In this document: positions 16,799-24,961 of the stretch, one piece after another
How the letters are laid out: every line of letters begins with the position of its first letter
How positions within the stretch are numbered: position 1 is the stretch's first letter
NCBI GenBank assembly: GCA_964605545.1
Contig: CAZSCX010000003.1
Location: 1 to 38,747, forward strand
DNA: 38,747 nucleotides
Direction: 5' to 3'
From: DAOTMI01 sp964605545
GTDB taxonomy: Bacteria; Patescibacteriota; Microgenomatia; UBA12405
Made by a program: the position numbers and the translations under genes
Notes under the pieces: model-generated
Databases searched by the model: none
Seen by the model: only the letters and a program-made list of their open reading frames with translations
What the model was told of the DNA's origin: nothing

Positions 16799-18763
16799 TT
16801 ATTTTTCCAATTTTCTGAGTTGATCACGAATTTTTATCGCTTCTTCAAAATTTAAATCGGCGGCTAGTTGATGCATGTTTTTTTTCAAGGATGAAAGATA
16901 TTTTTTCTTTTGATTAGGTAGTAATGATTGAAAATCAATTTTTGTTTCTTTTTGAGATAATTCTTCTTCAATTAGTTTTGGACGATATGATTTCTCAATC
17001 GATTGGGGAATAATATTATTTTTTTGATTATAATCTTCTTGAATTTTGCGACGACGGTTGACTTCCTGAATTGCTTCTCTCATAGCCGTGGAAACTGAAT
17101 CGGTATACATAATAACTTGACCATCGACATGGCGAGCAGCTCTACCCATAATTTGGATAAGAGAAGTTTTGGATCGTAAAAAGCCTTGTTGACCGGCATC
17201 TAAAATAATTATTAAAGATACTTCCGGTAAATCCAAACCTTCACGTAATAAATTAATACCGACTAAAACATCAAAATCTCCTTTTCTTAACTGATCCAGA
17301 ATGTCGGTTCTTTTGAGTGTTTCTATATCGGAATGAAGATAAGCGACCTTAAAATCCTTGGAAAGAAAGTCTGATAATTCTTCGGCCATTTTTTTCGTTA
17401 GAGTAATAAGTAGGGTTCTTTGTTTTTTGGCAATTCGTTTTTTGATTTCTTCGGTTAAATTAGGGATTTGATTTTGTTCGGGACGAATTTCAACTTTAGG
17501 ATCCAAAAGACCAGTAGGACGAATTATTTGTTCAACTATAGTATTGTGAGAATCTTTTATTTCGTAATCGGAAGGCGTGGCAGATACATAAATACAATTT
17601 GGAATGCGAGAATAAAATTCTTCAAACTTTAAGGGACGATTGTCAAGGGCAGTGGGAAGACGAAAACCAAAGTCAATTAAATTATTTTTACGAGCAAGAT
17701 CTCCGGCATACATGCCACCAATTTGAGGAATGGTTACATGTGATTCATCGATAACTGTTAAAAAATTGTCTTTATATAAATGTTTAAAATAATCAATAAG
17801 AGTATATGGTGGTTGACCACTGTGACGATTTTTTTCAAAATAAATGGAATAATTTTCAATACCGTTGATGTAACCGATTTCTTGCAGCATTTCCATATCA
17901 TAATTAACTCTTTGAGAAATACGATTAGCTTCAAGAATTTTGTTTTGAGATTCAAAATAATTAATTTGTTTTTCTTTATCTTTATGAATTTTGCCTATAA
18001 TTTCCGTTATATTATCGTTACCGGTGACATATTGTTTGGCAGGATAAAGTAGAAATTTTTCTAATGAAATTTGCCTGGCCGTAAAAGGATTTAATTGGGT
18101 AATTGATTTTAAAGCCTCGTTATCAAATTCCAATTGAATATAATCATCCATATAAGATGGCCAAAGATCAATAGTGTTGCCTCTTACTCGAAAAGTTGAT
18201 CTGGAAAATTCCAATTCGGAACGAGAATAATAAAGACGAACAAATTCTTCAAATAATTGACGACGAGGATAAGATTTATTTAAAAATAATTCAAGTGTGT
18301 AGGCGCCAAATTGAGTAGGATCACCTATGTTATAAATGCAAGAAACAGAAGCGATAACAATATTGTCGTTACCGGAAAATAAATTAGTACTAGCTTGAAG
18401 TCTTAATTTATCAATTAAATCGTTGATTTGAACTTCTTTTTGGATATAAGTATCAGAAGCTGGGATATAAGCTTCGGGTTGATAATAATCATAATATGAA
18501 ACAAAATATGAAACTTTATTTTGAGGAAAAAGCTCTTTAAATTCTTGGTAAAGCTGTGCGGCCAAGGTTTTATTATGAGAAATAATTAGAGTTGGTAATT
18601 GAATATTTTGAATTAAATTAGCGATAGTAAAAGTTTTGCCAGAGCCAGTAACCCCCAAAAGAACTTGTTTATTGAGGCCGTGTTGAAAGTTGGTGCTTAA
18701 TTTTTTGATTGCTTGGACTTGATCTCCGGCTGGTTTATACTTGGAGACTAAATTAAAATTCAT
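16799..18763 (-). CDS. uvrB: Excinuclease ABC subunit UvrB
   Basis: 654 residues, full length. Walker A GVTGSGKT at 37-44, the beta-hairpin region YYDYYQPEAYIPASDTYIQKE, helicase motif VIDESH, NLLREGLDLPEVSLI, and a C-terminal UVR domain (LKKNMHQLAADLNFEEAIKIRDQLRKLE) that contacts UvrC. UvrB verifies damage handed over by UvrA. uvrA and uvrC are present in this window, about 8 kb away and on the same strand. A TATAAT box with TGA extension lies 6 nt before the ATG, and a repeat-family hairpin separates it from serS. Confidence 0.97.
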   Translation of the reverse strand: MNFNLVSKYKPAGDQVQAIKKLSTNFQHGLNKQVLLGVTGSGKTFTIANLIQNIQLPTLIISHNKTLAAQLYQEFKELFPQNKVSYFVSYYDYYQPEAYIPASDTYIQKEVQINDLIDKLRLQASTNLFSGNDNIVIASVSCIYNIGDPTQFGAYTLELFLNKSYPRRQLFEEFVRLYYSRSELEFSRSTFRVRGNTIDLWPSYMDDYIQLEFDNEALKSITQLNPFTARQISLEKFLLYPAKQYVTGNDNITEIIGKIHKDKEKQINYFESQNKILEANRISQRVNYDMEMLQEIGYINGIENYSIYFEKNRHSGQPPYTLIDYFKHLYKDNFLTVIDESHVTIPQIGGMYAGDLARKNNLIDFGFRLPTALDNRPLKFEEFYSRIPNCIYVSATPSDYEIKDSHNTIVEQIIRPTGLLDPKVEIRPEQNQIPNLTEEIKKRIAKKQRTLLITLTKKMAEELSDFLSKDFKVAYLHSDIETLKRTDILDQLRKGDFDVLVGINLLREGLDLPEVSLIIILDAGQQGFLRSKTSLIQIMGRAARHVDGQVIMYTDSVSTAMREAIQEVNRRRKIQEDYNQKNNIIPQSIEKSYRPKLIEEELSQKETKIDFQSLLPNQKKKYLSSLKKNMHQLAADLNFEEAIKIRDQLRKLEK

Positions 18764-18769
18764 CGGATA

Positions 18770-18778
18770 ATTATATCA
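18770..18778 (-). promoter_or_regulatory. Extended -10 promoter, leaderless uvrB
   Basis: TGA TATAAT with six bases to the ATG at 18763: perfect hexamer plus extension. Confidence 0.65.
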
Positions 18779-18796
18779 AATTTTGAAATTTACCAA

Positions 18797-18826
18797 ATTC
18801 CTATCCGCCAGTTGGCGGACAGGAAT
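18797..18826 (+). repeat. Hairpin repeat between serS and uvrB
   Basis: Two 14-base arms (18797-18810 and 18813-18826) pair throughout except for one G/T wobble, with a 2-base loop. The core TCCGCCA/TGGCGGA matches the inner palindrome of the dispersed repeat family, and it is preceded by AAATTCC in place of AAATCCC. No T-run follows on the minus strand, so it is not a typical intrinsic terminator, though it could stabilise the serS 3' end. Confidence 0.6.
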
Positions 18827-18838
18827 AGGGTGGCTCCT

Positions 18839-19957
18839 CTATAAATTAAGAAAGGGTAGTAAAACAGGTGGGATGGAAAAATCTCCATCCGGTTTTTGGT
18901 AATTTTCGATTATTGCCAAAACCATACGATCGACAGCAACGGTTGCGTTTAATATATGAGCGTTTTTGATTTTTAGTCTTTTGGCTTGATAATCGGTGCA
19001 ATTACTACAACTAGTAACTTCGCGATATTTATTTTGGCCAGGAAACCAAGCATTGATATCGTACATACGACGATTGGGAACAGGTAAGTCTCCAGTACAA
19101 TTTTTGACAACTTGGTAGGGGAGTCCTAGATCTTTCAATATCTCCTCTTGAATAGACAACATTTCTTCACACATAGCATCAGAAATCTTTTCATCAGGGA
19201 GTGTAAAAACATTCATTTCAACTTTATTAAAATTATGAACCCTGAGAAGTCCCCTAGTGTCCTTACCGTAAGTTCCAGCTTCTCGGCGAAAACAGGTAGA
19301 GAAATTAACATATTTTATCGGTAATTGCTTAACATCTATACTTTCACCAATATGATATGGAACGACTGAATGTTCCGAAGAACTGATTAAAATCAGATCA
19401 TCTTGAGGAAGAGAGTAATAGGCGTTGTCCAAATTTTTGGAATTGGTATACCCCATAGCCGCTTCGATGTTAGTTTTAACCATTGAAGGAGGGATCATAC
19501 CCTGAAAACCTTTTTTGACTAATTTTCGAAATGCATAGTACATCAGAGCAAATTCAAGCTCGGCTCCCCTACCCTTAAAATAGGCAAAACGGGAACCGGA
19601 AACGATGCTGGCTTTTTTAACATCTAAAACATCGAGCGACTCTCCTATTTCTAGATGATCTTTTGGTTCAAAATCAAATTTAGGAATTTCACCAACTGTT
19701 TTTATAATTTGATTTTCTTCTTCGCTTTCGCCGATGGGAACGTCGGGTGCAGGAATATTTCGTTTTTCCATTTCGATACTATCGAGTTGTTCTTTGGCTT
19801 CTTTTAATAATTTTTCTTTTTCTTTAAGTTCCTCTTTTATTTTTTTCGCTTCAATTAATTGTTCAGGAGTAGGTTTACCTTTAATTTGATTTTGAGACGC
19901 ACGTAATTTTTCAACTTCTTGCAAGATTTTTAAATATTTTTCTCTTAAAACGTCCAC
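18839..19957 (-). CDS. serS: Seryl-tRNA synthetase, short N-terminus
   Basis: 372 residues; class II synthetase that charges tRNA-Ser. The N-terminal coiled coil (about 1-70, KLRASQNQIKGKPTPEQ...) is the tRNA-binding arm. Motif 2 is in FSTCFRREAG...GLLRVHNFNKVE, and SCSNCTDYQAKR and the motif 3 region LNATVAVDRMVLAIIENYQ follow; the LNAT variant resembles eukaryotic SerRS. The usual first 25 or so residues (MLDIKFIRENP type) are absent: an in-frame TAA lies 4 nt before the GTG start, and the -10 box sits there too. SerRS proteins are usually about 420 residues. The start codon GTG has an extended -10 five bases upstream. Confidence 0.93.
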   Translation of the reverse strand: MDVLREKYLKILQEVEKLRASQNQIKGKPTPEQLIEAKKIKEELKEKEKLLKEAKEQLDSIEMEKRNIPAPDVPIGESEEENQIIKTVGEIPKFDFEPKDHLEIGESLDVLDVKKASIVSGSRFAYFKGRGAELEFALMYYAFRKLVKKGFQGMIPPSMVKTNIEAAMGYTNSKNLDNAYYSLPQDDLILISSSEHSVVPYHIGESIDVKQLPIKYVNFSTCFRREAGTYGKDTRGLLRVHNFNKVEMNVFTLPDEKISDAMCEEMLSIQEEILKDLGLPYQVVKNCTGDLPVPNRRMYDINAWFPGQNKYREVTSCSNCTDYQAKRLKIKNAHILNATVAVDRMVLAIIENYQKPDGDFSIPPVLLPFLNL

Positions 19958-19962
19958 AGATT

Positions 19963-19971
19963 ATTTTAGCA
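19963..19971 (-). promoter_or_regulatory. Extended -10 promoter, leaderless serS (GTG)
   Basis: TGC TAAAAT then five bases to GTG at 19957. A run of nine A residues lies just upstream of the box. Confidence 0.55.
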
Positions 19972-19998
19972 TTTTTTTTTGCAAGTATTTCCGATCTT

Positions 19999-20535
19999 TT
20001 ATCGCAATTTCTTGAACATAGAAATTTTATCTACTAGACGATGACGATAATATACTCCCTTGGGCAAAATTCCATATACTTGAAAACCAAGACTATAATA
20101 TAGTTTTTGGGCAACCTTATTGTTGGCAAAAACATCGAGAGTAATAATCTTCATATCTTTCCATTTCTTTTTAGCTTCTTTTATAACTTTTAGCATTAAA
20201 ATTTTACCAATGCCTTCGCCTCTATATTTTTTAGCAACAATAACACCTATATCAGCAATATGATGTAGGGCCTTGTCTCTTTTTTCTATAGAGCACGAAG
20301 CAATAATTTCATTCTTATATTCAGCCAATAAATAAATAGTTTTATTTTCTTTTTCCGCTTTTAAAGTTCGGTTGAGAAATTCTGTTTCACTTTCTTTTGA
20401 TATTTTTGTTTCTTGATCAAGAATAAAAGTCCTTTCTTTAACTATTTTAGAATAATAATTATAGAGTTTTTCCTGATCTGTTGGTTCCAAAGAACGAATA
20501 TCGATAATACGTCGTGATTTACAGACCAATTTCAT
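19999..20535 (-). CDS. GNAT family N-acetyltransferase
   Basis: 178 residues from ATG 20535 (an in-frame TTG lies 6 nt upstream). The acetyl-CoA binding motif A is IGVIVAKKYRGEGIGKILMLKVIKEAKK, with the Q/RxxGxG/A pattern RGEGIGK. The later segment NNKVAQKLYYSLGFQVYGILPKG is motif B, as in ribosomal-protein or amino-acid acetyltransferases. The substrate is not predictable from sequence. It overlaps the HD phosphohydrolase gene by 17 nt and lies between lysS and serS, so co-transcription is likely. Confidence 0.9.
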   Translation of the reverse strand: MKLVCKSRRIIDIRSLEPTDQEKLYNYYSKIVKERTFILDQETKISKESETEFLNRTLKAEKENKTIYLLAEYKNEIIASCSIEKRDKALHHIADIGVIVAKKYRGEGIGKILMLKVIKEAKKKWKDMKIITLDVFANNKVAQKLYYSLGFQVYGILPKGVYYRHRLVDKISMFKKLR

Positions 20536-21091
20536 GGGCAATTGACTGCATCGAAGTTAAGCAGATTTCGATAAACTTTTCTAAAGGGAGATTTAAACCA
20601 TCAGTTTTTTCACAAAGTTTCACTTCTTCACGACGAGTACCGGCAGCAAAACGCGGTTCCTTTAGAAATCTTTTGACAACAGATGATAATTTAACATCGG
20701 CTAATTTTTTGGATGGATAAACCAAGGCGGTGGCAACGATTAAACCAGTGAGAGAATCGGCGCAAAATATACTCCATTGTGCCGCTGTTTGAGGAGATAC
20801 ATTAGAATTTTTAGGTGAATGAGCTTTAATAATATTCACAATTTCATCAGAAATATCTAAATTATATTTTTGTAATACTTCTTTTGTTTTGTTTGGATGA
20901 TCTTCTTTGAAACCATCTGAATAATCGATATCGTGAAGCAGACCGGCCATTAGCCAGTTGTTTTTATCATCGTTTGGTTTTAAATAATCAAATAATCCAC
21001 CCATACAAGCTTCTAAAGCGAGACTGTGATAGAAAATATTTTGCTCAAGTTGTGATTTGACAGCGTTTAAATAATCTTGTCTATTCTTCAT
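20519..21091 (-). CDS. HD-domain phosphohydrolase
   Basis: 190 residues, a single HD domain. The histidine at FYHSLALE, the LLHDIDYSD motif (HD doublet near 53-54), a downstream H in KAHSPKN and D in FCADSLTGLIVA match the metal ligands of the superfamily (COG2316-like). It is probably a metal-dependent phosphatase of nucleotides or a related small molecule; the substrate is unknown. Its start lies 11 nt inside the lysS end and its end overlaps the GNAT gene, so it belongs to the greA-lysS operon. Confidence 0.88.
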   Translation of the reverse strand: MKNRQDYLNAVKSQLEQNIFYHSLALEACMGGLFDYLKPNDDKNNWLMAGLLHDIDYSDGFKEDHPNKTKEVLQKYNLDISDEIVNIIKAHSPKNSNVSPQTAAQWSIFCADSLTGLIVATALVYPSKKLADVKLSSVVKRFLKEPRFAAGTRREEVKLCEKTDGLNLPLEKFIEICLTSMQSIAHEIGL

Positions 21092-22379
21092 TCTTCATGG
21101 CAGGAAAAAAGATAACATCCTTGATACAAGGTTGGTTGGTGATTATTTGAACAAATCTATCTATACCCATACCCCAGCCGGCAACAGGAGGTAATCCGTA
21201 TTCCAAAGCACGAATATAGTCTTTATCAAATTGCATAGCATTCTCGGCACCTTTTTTGGCTAAAGCAACCTCGTCATTCCATCGAACAGCTTGATCGACA
21301 GGATCGTTTAGCTCATTGTAGGCTTTTAAAAGTTCGACACCATTAACAAGAAGTTGAAAAGAAGCGATATAACGAGGATTGTCTTCTTTCTTTTTTGCCA
21401 GAGCAATCATCTCCGAGGGATAATCGGTAATAAAAGTAGGTTCAATTATTTTGGGTCTAACTTTCTCTTTGTAAAGATTATCAAGTTTTGCTCCGAGACC
21501 AATACCTTCAATTTTTAAGTCTTTTTCGGTAACTTTGTCGGTATCAATTCCCGTTTCTTTTAACATGGCATCATGAAAAGATATTTTTTTAATTTTGCTA
21601 AAATCGAAACCTGATTTATTTTCTACTTTTGACAAGAGATAATTAATCATTTCTTGGGTAAAACGCATTAATTCTTCATAATCAACATAAGCCCAATAAA
21701 ATTCTATTTGAGTAAATTCTGGATTATGAAAACGAGAGACTCCCTCATTTCTAAAATCACGAGAAACTTCATAAATTTTTTCAAAGCCACCAACAATTAA
21801 TCGCTTTAAATAAAGTTCATCGGAAATACGAAGATAACGATCTTCATCCAATTTGTTGTGTTTGGTAACAAAAGGTTTGGCACTAGCACCACCGTAAATT
21901 GGTTGAAGAATAGGCGTTTCTACTTCCATAAAACCATGATCATCAAGAAAATTTCGCATTTCAGTCAAAATTTTTGTGCGTGTTTTAAAAACTTCTTTGA
22001 CTTCCGGATTTGCAATCAAGTCAACATAACGCATCCGATAACGTTCCTCAACATCTTTTAGCCCATGCCATTTTTCTGGTAAAGAGCGAATGATCGGAGC
22101 CAATAAATTTAACTCTTTAACTTTAATAGAAATTTCTCCGGCTGTAGTTTTAAAAACCGTACCAGAGCAGGAAATAATATCTCCAATTTTTACCTGAGGA
22201 TTGATACCTAAACAAAACAATTGAATTTTTCCTGTTTCGTCAACTAAATCATAAAAAATTAATTTACCATGACCACGTTTAGCCATAATTCGGCCAGCCA
22301 AAACAACTTCTTTATCGAGCATTTCTTTGGCCTGTAAACAAGTGTTTTTATTGGGTAAGTTTGGTTGCGGATATGACAT
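21081..22379 (-). CDS. lysS: Lysyl-tRNA synthetase, class II
   Basis: 432 residues from ATG 22379. A GTG at 22394 gives five more residues, but an extended -10 box five bases before the ATG favours the shorter form. The N-terminal OB fold (VVLAGRIMAKRGHGKLIFYDLVDETGKIQLF) binds the tRNA anticodon. Motif 2 is in SRDFRNEGVSRFHNPEFTQIEFYWAY and motif 3 is GWGMGIDRFVQII. The protein is shorter than the approximately 500-residue bacterial norm, mainly in the N-terminal extension and insertion regions. It lies directly after greA. Confidence 0.95.
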   Translation of the reverse strand: MSYPQPNLPNKNTCLQAKEMLDKEVVLAGRIMAKRGHGKLIFYDLVDETGKIQLFCLGINPQVKIGDIISCSGTVFKTTAGEISIKVKELNLLAPIIRSLPEKWHGLKDVEERYRMRYVDLIANPEVKEVFKTRTKILTEMRNFLDDHGFMEVETPILQPIYGGASAKPFVTKHNKLDEDRYLRISDELYLKRLIVGGFEKIYEVSRDFRNEGVSRFHNPEFTQIEFYWAYVDYEELMRFTQEMINYLLSKVENKSGFDFSKIKKISFHDAMLKETGIDTDKVTEKDLKIEGIGLGAKLDNLYKEKVRPKIIEPTFITDYPSEMIALAKKKEDNPRYIASFQLLVNGVELLKAYNELNDPVDQAVRWNDEVALAKKGAENAMQFDKDYIRALEYGLPPVAGWGMGIDRFVQIITNQPCIKDVIFFPAMKNEE

Positions 22380-22396
22380 AAGTGATTTTATCACTT
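22380..22396. promoter_or_regulatory. Perfect 17-bp dyad over the lysS promoter and greA stop
   Basis: AAGTGAT, three bases, ATCACTT: 7-bp perfect arms. On the minus strand it contains TGA TAAAAT (22385-22393), an extended -10 box five bases before the lysS ATG; the TG and next base of that box are the TGA stop codon of greA. It could be an operator or chance from the sequence constraints. Confidence 0.45.
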
Positions 22397-22855
22397 AATG
22401 GCGACGATTTTGTAGGTGATTTTGCCAACAGGAGCAGAGACTTCTATTGCTTCATTTACCTTTTTACCTAGAAGAGCTTGACCTAGAGGTGAGCTATCAG
22501 AAATTTTATTTTGAGTCGGGTCGGATTCTAAATCAGAAACAATATAGAATTCTTTGGTTGAATTTCCACTGACTTTTATTTTAACAGTAGAACCAACTTG
22601 AACAGTACTTGATTTTTTCTTATCACCACTAATAATTTTGGCGGTTTCAAGAGTTGTTTCGATTTTCTCTATTTTACTTAGAAGAAGTTCTAATTCTTCT
22701 TTCAATTGAGTAGCCAAACTATCTTCACCAGACTCATCTGGTTGAGCTACTTCTTCAATTTCAGAAATTATTTTTTCTTTCTTAAGTTTTAAATTATTTA
22801 ATTCCTCGAGAAGCTGATTGTAGCCATCTTGAGTCAATTGAGTATTTATTTTCAT
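22391..22855 (-). CDS. greA: Transcription elongation factor GreA
   Basis: 154 residues. Antiparallel coiled coil (about 5-78: LTQDGYNQLLEELNNLKLKKEKI...) followed by the FKBP-like C-terminal domain (VQVGSTVKIKV...KISDSSPLGQALLGKK). GreA enters the RNA polymerase secondary channel and stimulates transcript cleavage. The coil has the same length as in E. coli, but the tip GDLKENAEY is replaced by DESGEDSLA; glutamates fall at the places of D41 and E44, so the acidic pair is kept in altered form. It is the first gene of a long minus-strand block with its own strong promoter and ends in TGA. Confidence 0.92.
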   Translation of the reverse strand: MKINTQLTQDGYNQLLEELNNLKLKKEKIISEIEEVAQPDESGEDSLATQLKEELELLLSKIEKIETTLETAKIISGDKKKSSTVQVGSTVKIKVSGNSTKEFYIVSDLESDPTQNKISDSSPLGQALLGKKVNEAIEVSAPVGKITYKIVAIK

Positions 22856-22884
22856 ATTTACTGAATGAATTGGAAACGGGTTCT

Positions 22885-22913
22885 ATCTTATGATAGATGA
22901 GGTCAGATGTCAA
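22885..22913 (-). promoter_or_regulatory. Sigma-70-type promoter of the greA-lysS block
   Basis: TTGACA (22908-22913), 17-bp spacer, TAAGAT (22885-22890). The hexamer ends 29 nt before the greA ATG, predicting a leader of about 22 nt. No Shine-Dalgarno sequence is visible in it. Confidence 0.65.
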
Positions 22914-22946
22914 ATTGTATGTATTAAATATGTATATTATTAAGTG

Positions 22947-22955
22947 TGTTAAAAT
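22947..22955 (+). promoter_or_regulatory. Extended -10 promoter, leaderless sortase gene
   Basis: TGT TAAAAT with six bases to the ATG at 22962. Confidence 0.6.
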
Positions 22956-22961
22956 TATTTA

Positions 22962-23630
22962 ATGCTCGATTTTTTTAGGGTAGTTCCAAAAAAAAGGGTG
23001 GTAAGAATTAAGAAAGCCGGTTTGTTGTACCATAACCCAAGTTTTGGTAAAAAAATAATATTTCACCTAGGAACAGGAATATTTTTGTTTGGGATTGCCT
23101 ATTTAATTTATCTTTATTATCCTTTGACAGAGGCAGTATTCCGATATAAAACGCATACAGTTGAAGTAGAAAAAGAAATTGCTGTTGATGATCCGCATTA
23201 TTATTTATCTATTCCAAAAATTGGAGCTTTTAGCGAAGTGATGCTGAATGTAGATCCTTATGATGATAAGATTTATTTGCCTATTTTAGACCAAAATTTA
23301 GTCGCTCATGCTTTAGGAACCGATTTACCAAATCAAGGAAAAGGAAAAGCAACTTACATTTTTGCTCATTCAAGCCAACAGGGAATTAATAGAGTAAGAA
23401 ATAATTCGGTTTTTTATCTTTTAAATGATTTAAAGAATGGAGATATTGTATATATAAAAAATGCCGATAAGGCGTATTTGTATGTGGTATATGACAAAAA
23501 GATAGTTGGTGCTAAAGAAATTGATAAAATAACATTTAGAGAACCAGAAAAAGAAATTTTAATTTTGCAGACTTGCTGGCCAATCGGAACTGATTGGAAA
23601 AGATTATTAGTCTATGCGACTAGACCTTAA
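22962..23630 (+). CDS. Sortase (class D/E-like)
   Basis: 222 residues: a basic cytoplasmic N-terminus, one transmembrane helix (about 31-50) and an extracytoplasmic sortase domain. The catalytic triad is visible: H136 in TYIFAHSS, C205 in LQTCWP (the TLxTC motif) and R214 in DWKRLLVYA. Sortases cut a C-terminal LPxTG-like signal and attach the protein to a cell-surface nucleophile. The DUF11 protein at 4058-4675 carries IPRTG and is a candidate substrate. The end overlaps the Rel-like gene by 17 nt. Class assignment is tentative. Confidence 0.9.
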   Translation: MLDFFRVVPKKRVVRIKKAGLLYHNPSFGKKIIFHLGTGIFLFGIAYLIYLYYPLTEAVFRYKTHTVEVEKEIAVDDPHYYLSIPKIGAFSEVMLNVDPYDDKIYLPILDQNLVAHALGTDLPNQGKGKATYIFAHSSQQGINRVRNNSVFYLLNDLKNGDIVYIKNADKAYLYVVYDKKIVGAKEIDKITFREPEKEILILQTCWPIGTDWKRLLVYATRP

Positions 23631-24954
23631 TTTAATTAATAGAAACGAAAGAAATTATTGGCTATATCTGCAAAGATATCTGAACAATTCGAACATGGAT
23701 TTGGCTGAAATTTATAAGGCGTTTACTTTTGCTTTTGAAGCTAACCAAAATAAAACCAGAAAAAGCGGTGAACCTTATATTGCTCACTCGGTTTGGATTG
23801 CTAAAGTTCTGTCATTACTCAATATCGGTCAAGAAGCGGTAATTGCCGGATTATTACATAATGTGGTGGGTAAAGATTTGGAAGTTTTGAGGAGAATTGA
23901 ATTATTGTTTGGCAGTGAAGTGGCCGGGATAGTATCCGGCTTAAATCAAATCAATCATAAAACAAAAGGCGTAAAATTACATGGTACCGATCCTGAGATT
24001 TTTAGAAAATTTTTGGTGTCTTCAATTGAGGATGTACGAGTTTTGATTATTCGTTTGATAGATAAACTTCATGATGGATTTACTGTTGATGCCTTGCCTT
24101 TACTTAAAAGAAGAATTTATGCAAAAAAAGTTTTGGCAGTTTATGCACCGATGGCTGAATATGTTGGCTTAAATTATTTTAGTCAATTACTTGAAGATAT
24201 TGCATTTAAAATTCTTTATCCAAAAGAATGGAGAGAACTAGAAAAAATACTGAAAAAAAATTATCGTAAGGAAATTAAAAGTTTATGGGAATTTAAATCT
24301 GATTTGGCTTCCCTCTTGGGTGATGAGAAAATTGAAAAATATGAAGTTCAAGCAAGAATTAAAGGTTTATATTCGAGTTATTTAAAATGGAAAAATAAGG
24401 GAATAGAGAGATTAAAAGATCGAATTGGATTTAGAATTATTACCAAAAATGAAAGAGATTGCTATAAGGTTTTAGGAGGATTGCATTTGAAATATTCCTA
24501 TATAAGAGATGAATTTGATGATTATATTTCTTCTCCCAAATTGAATGGTTATAGAACAATTAAAACGACTTTGAGATGGAAACATAAATTATTTGTAGAA
24601 GTACAGATTAGAACGGAAGAGATGCATGAAGTAGCAGAATTTGGAGCCGCTTCCCATTTGAGTTATAAATTAAAAAGTTGTGATAAAAAAGACGGGTGGT
24701 TTCGTAATTTGGTTAACTGGAAAAATAGGGACGGTGATAAAAATAAGTTTAAAATAAATGTTTTGTCTGATTGTATTTATGTTTTCACTCCGAAAGGAAA
24801 GATAATTCAATTGAAAAATGGGGCTAATGTTAGAGATTTTGCATACAAAATACATACAGAATTGGGTGATAAATGTAAATATGGCCGCGTTAATGGAATA
24901 AAAAGAAATAATGATTATATTTTAAGAACTGGTGATGTAATAAAGGTGCTATAA
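23614..24954 (+). CDS. RelA/SpoT-like (p)ppGpp synthetase with degenerate hydrolase site
   Basis: 446 residues: HD-like domain (about 30-190), synthetase domain (about 240-350) and TGS domain (387-446), ending there without the helical, zinc-finger and ACT regions of long Rel proteins (about 700 residues). The HD domain keeps H58 and D150, but the HDxxED motif reads HNVVGK (82-87), losing its acidic residues, so hydrolysis is unlikely. The synthetase core is RelA-like: KDRIGFRII (268-276), DEFDDYISSPKLNGY (299-313) and VEVQIRTEEMHEVAE (328-342) with the catalytic glutamate. It should therefore be mainly a synthetase. It is placed between sortase and tyrS. Confidence 0.88.
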   Translation: MRLDLNLINRNERNYWLYLQRYLNNSNMDLAEIYKAFTFAFEANQNKTRKSGEPYIAHSVWIAKVLSLLNIGQEAVIAGLLHNVVGKDLEVLRRIELLFGSEVAGIVSGLNQINHKTKGVKLHGTDPEIFRKFLVSSIEDVRVLIIRLIDKLHDGFTVDALPLLKRRIYAKKVLAVYAPMAEYVGLNYFSQLLEDIAFKILYPKEWRELEKILKKNYRKEIKSLWEFKSDLASLLGDEKIEKYEVQARIKGLYSSYLKWKNKGIERLKDRIGFRIITKNERDCYKVLGGLHLKYSYIRDEFDDYISSPKLNGYRTIKTTLRWKHKLFVEVQIRTEEMHEVAEFGAASHLSYKLKSCDKKDGWFRNLVNWKNRDGDKNKFKINVLSDCIYVFTPKGKIIQLKNGANVRDFAYKIHTELGDKCKYGRVNGIKRNNDYILRTGDVIKVL

Positions 24955-24955
24955 T
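24947..24955 (+). promoter_or_regulatory. Extended -10 promoter, leaderless tyrS
   Basis: TGC TATAAT, a consensus extended -10, with six bases to ATG 24962. It is formed from the last codons and TAA stop of the Rel-like gene. It rules against the in-frame TTG at 24956. Confidence 0.65.
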
Positions 24956-24961
24956 TTGAGC

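Noticed and set aside
17780..18052. Plus-strand open frame inside uvrB
   Set aside because: Antisense to well-conserved uvrB sequence; low-complexity F/I-rich product expected from AT-rich antisense codons.
18797..18826. Intrinsic terminator of serS
   Set aside because: The stem is strong but no T-run follows on the transcribed strand, and its sequence belongs to the dispersed repeat family.
19958..19998. T-box or other riboswitch before serS
   Set aside because: Only 41 bp separate it from the upstream gene and the predicted transcript starts at the GTG, leaving no leader.
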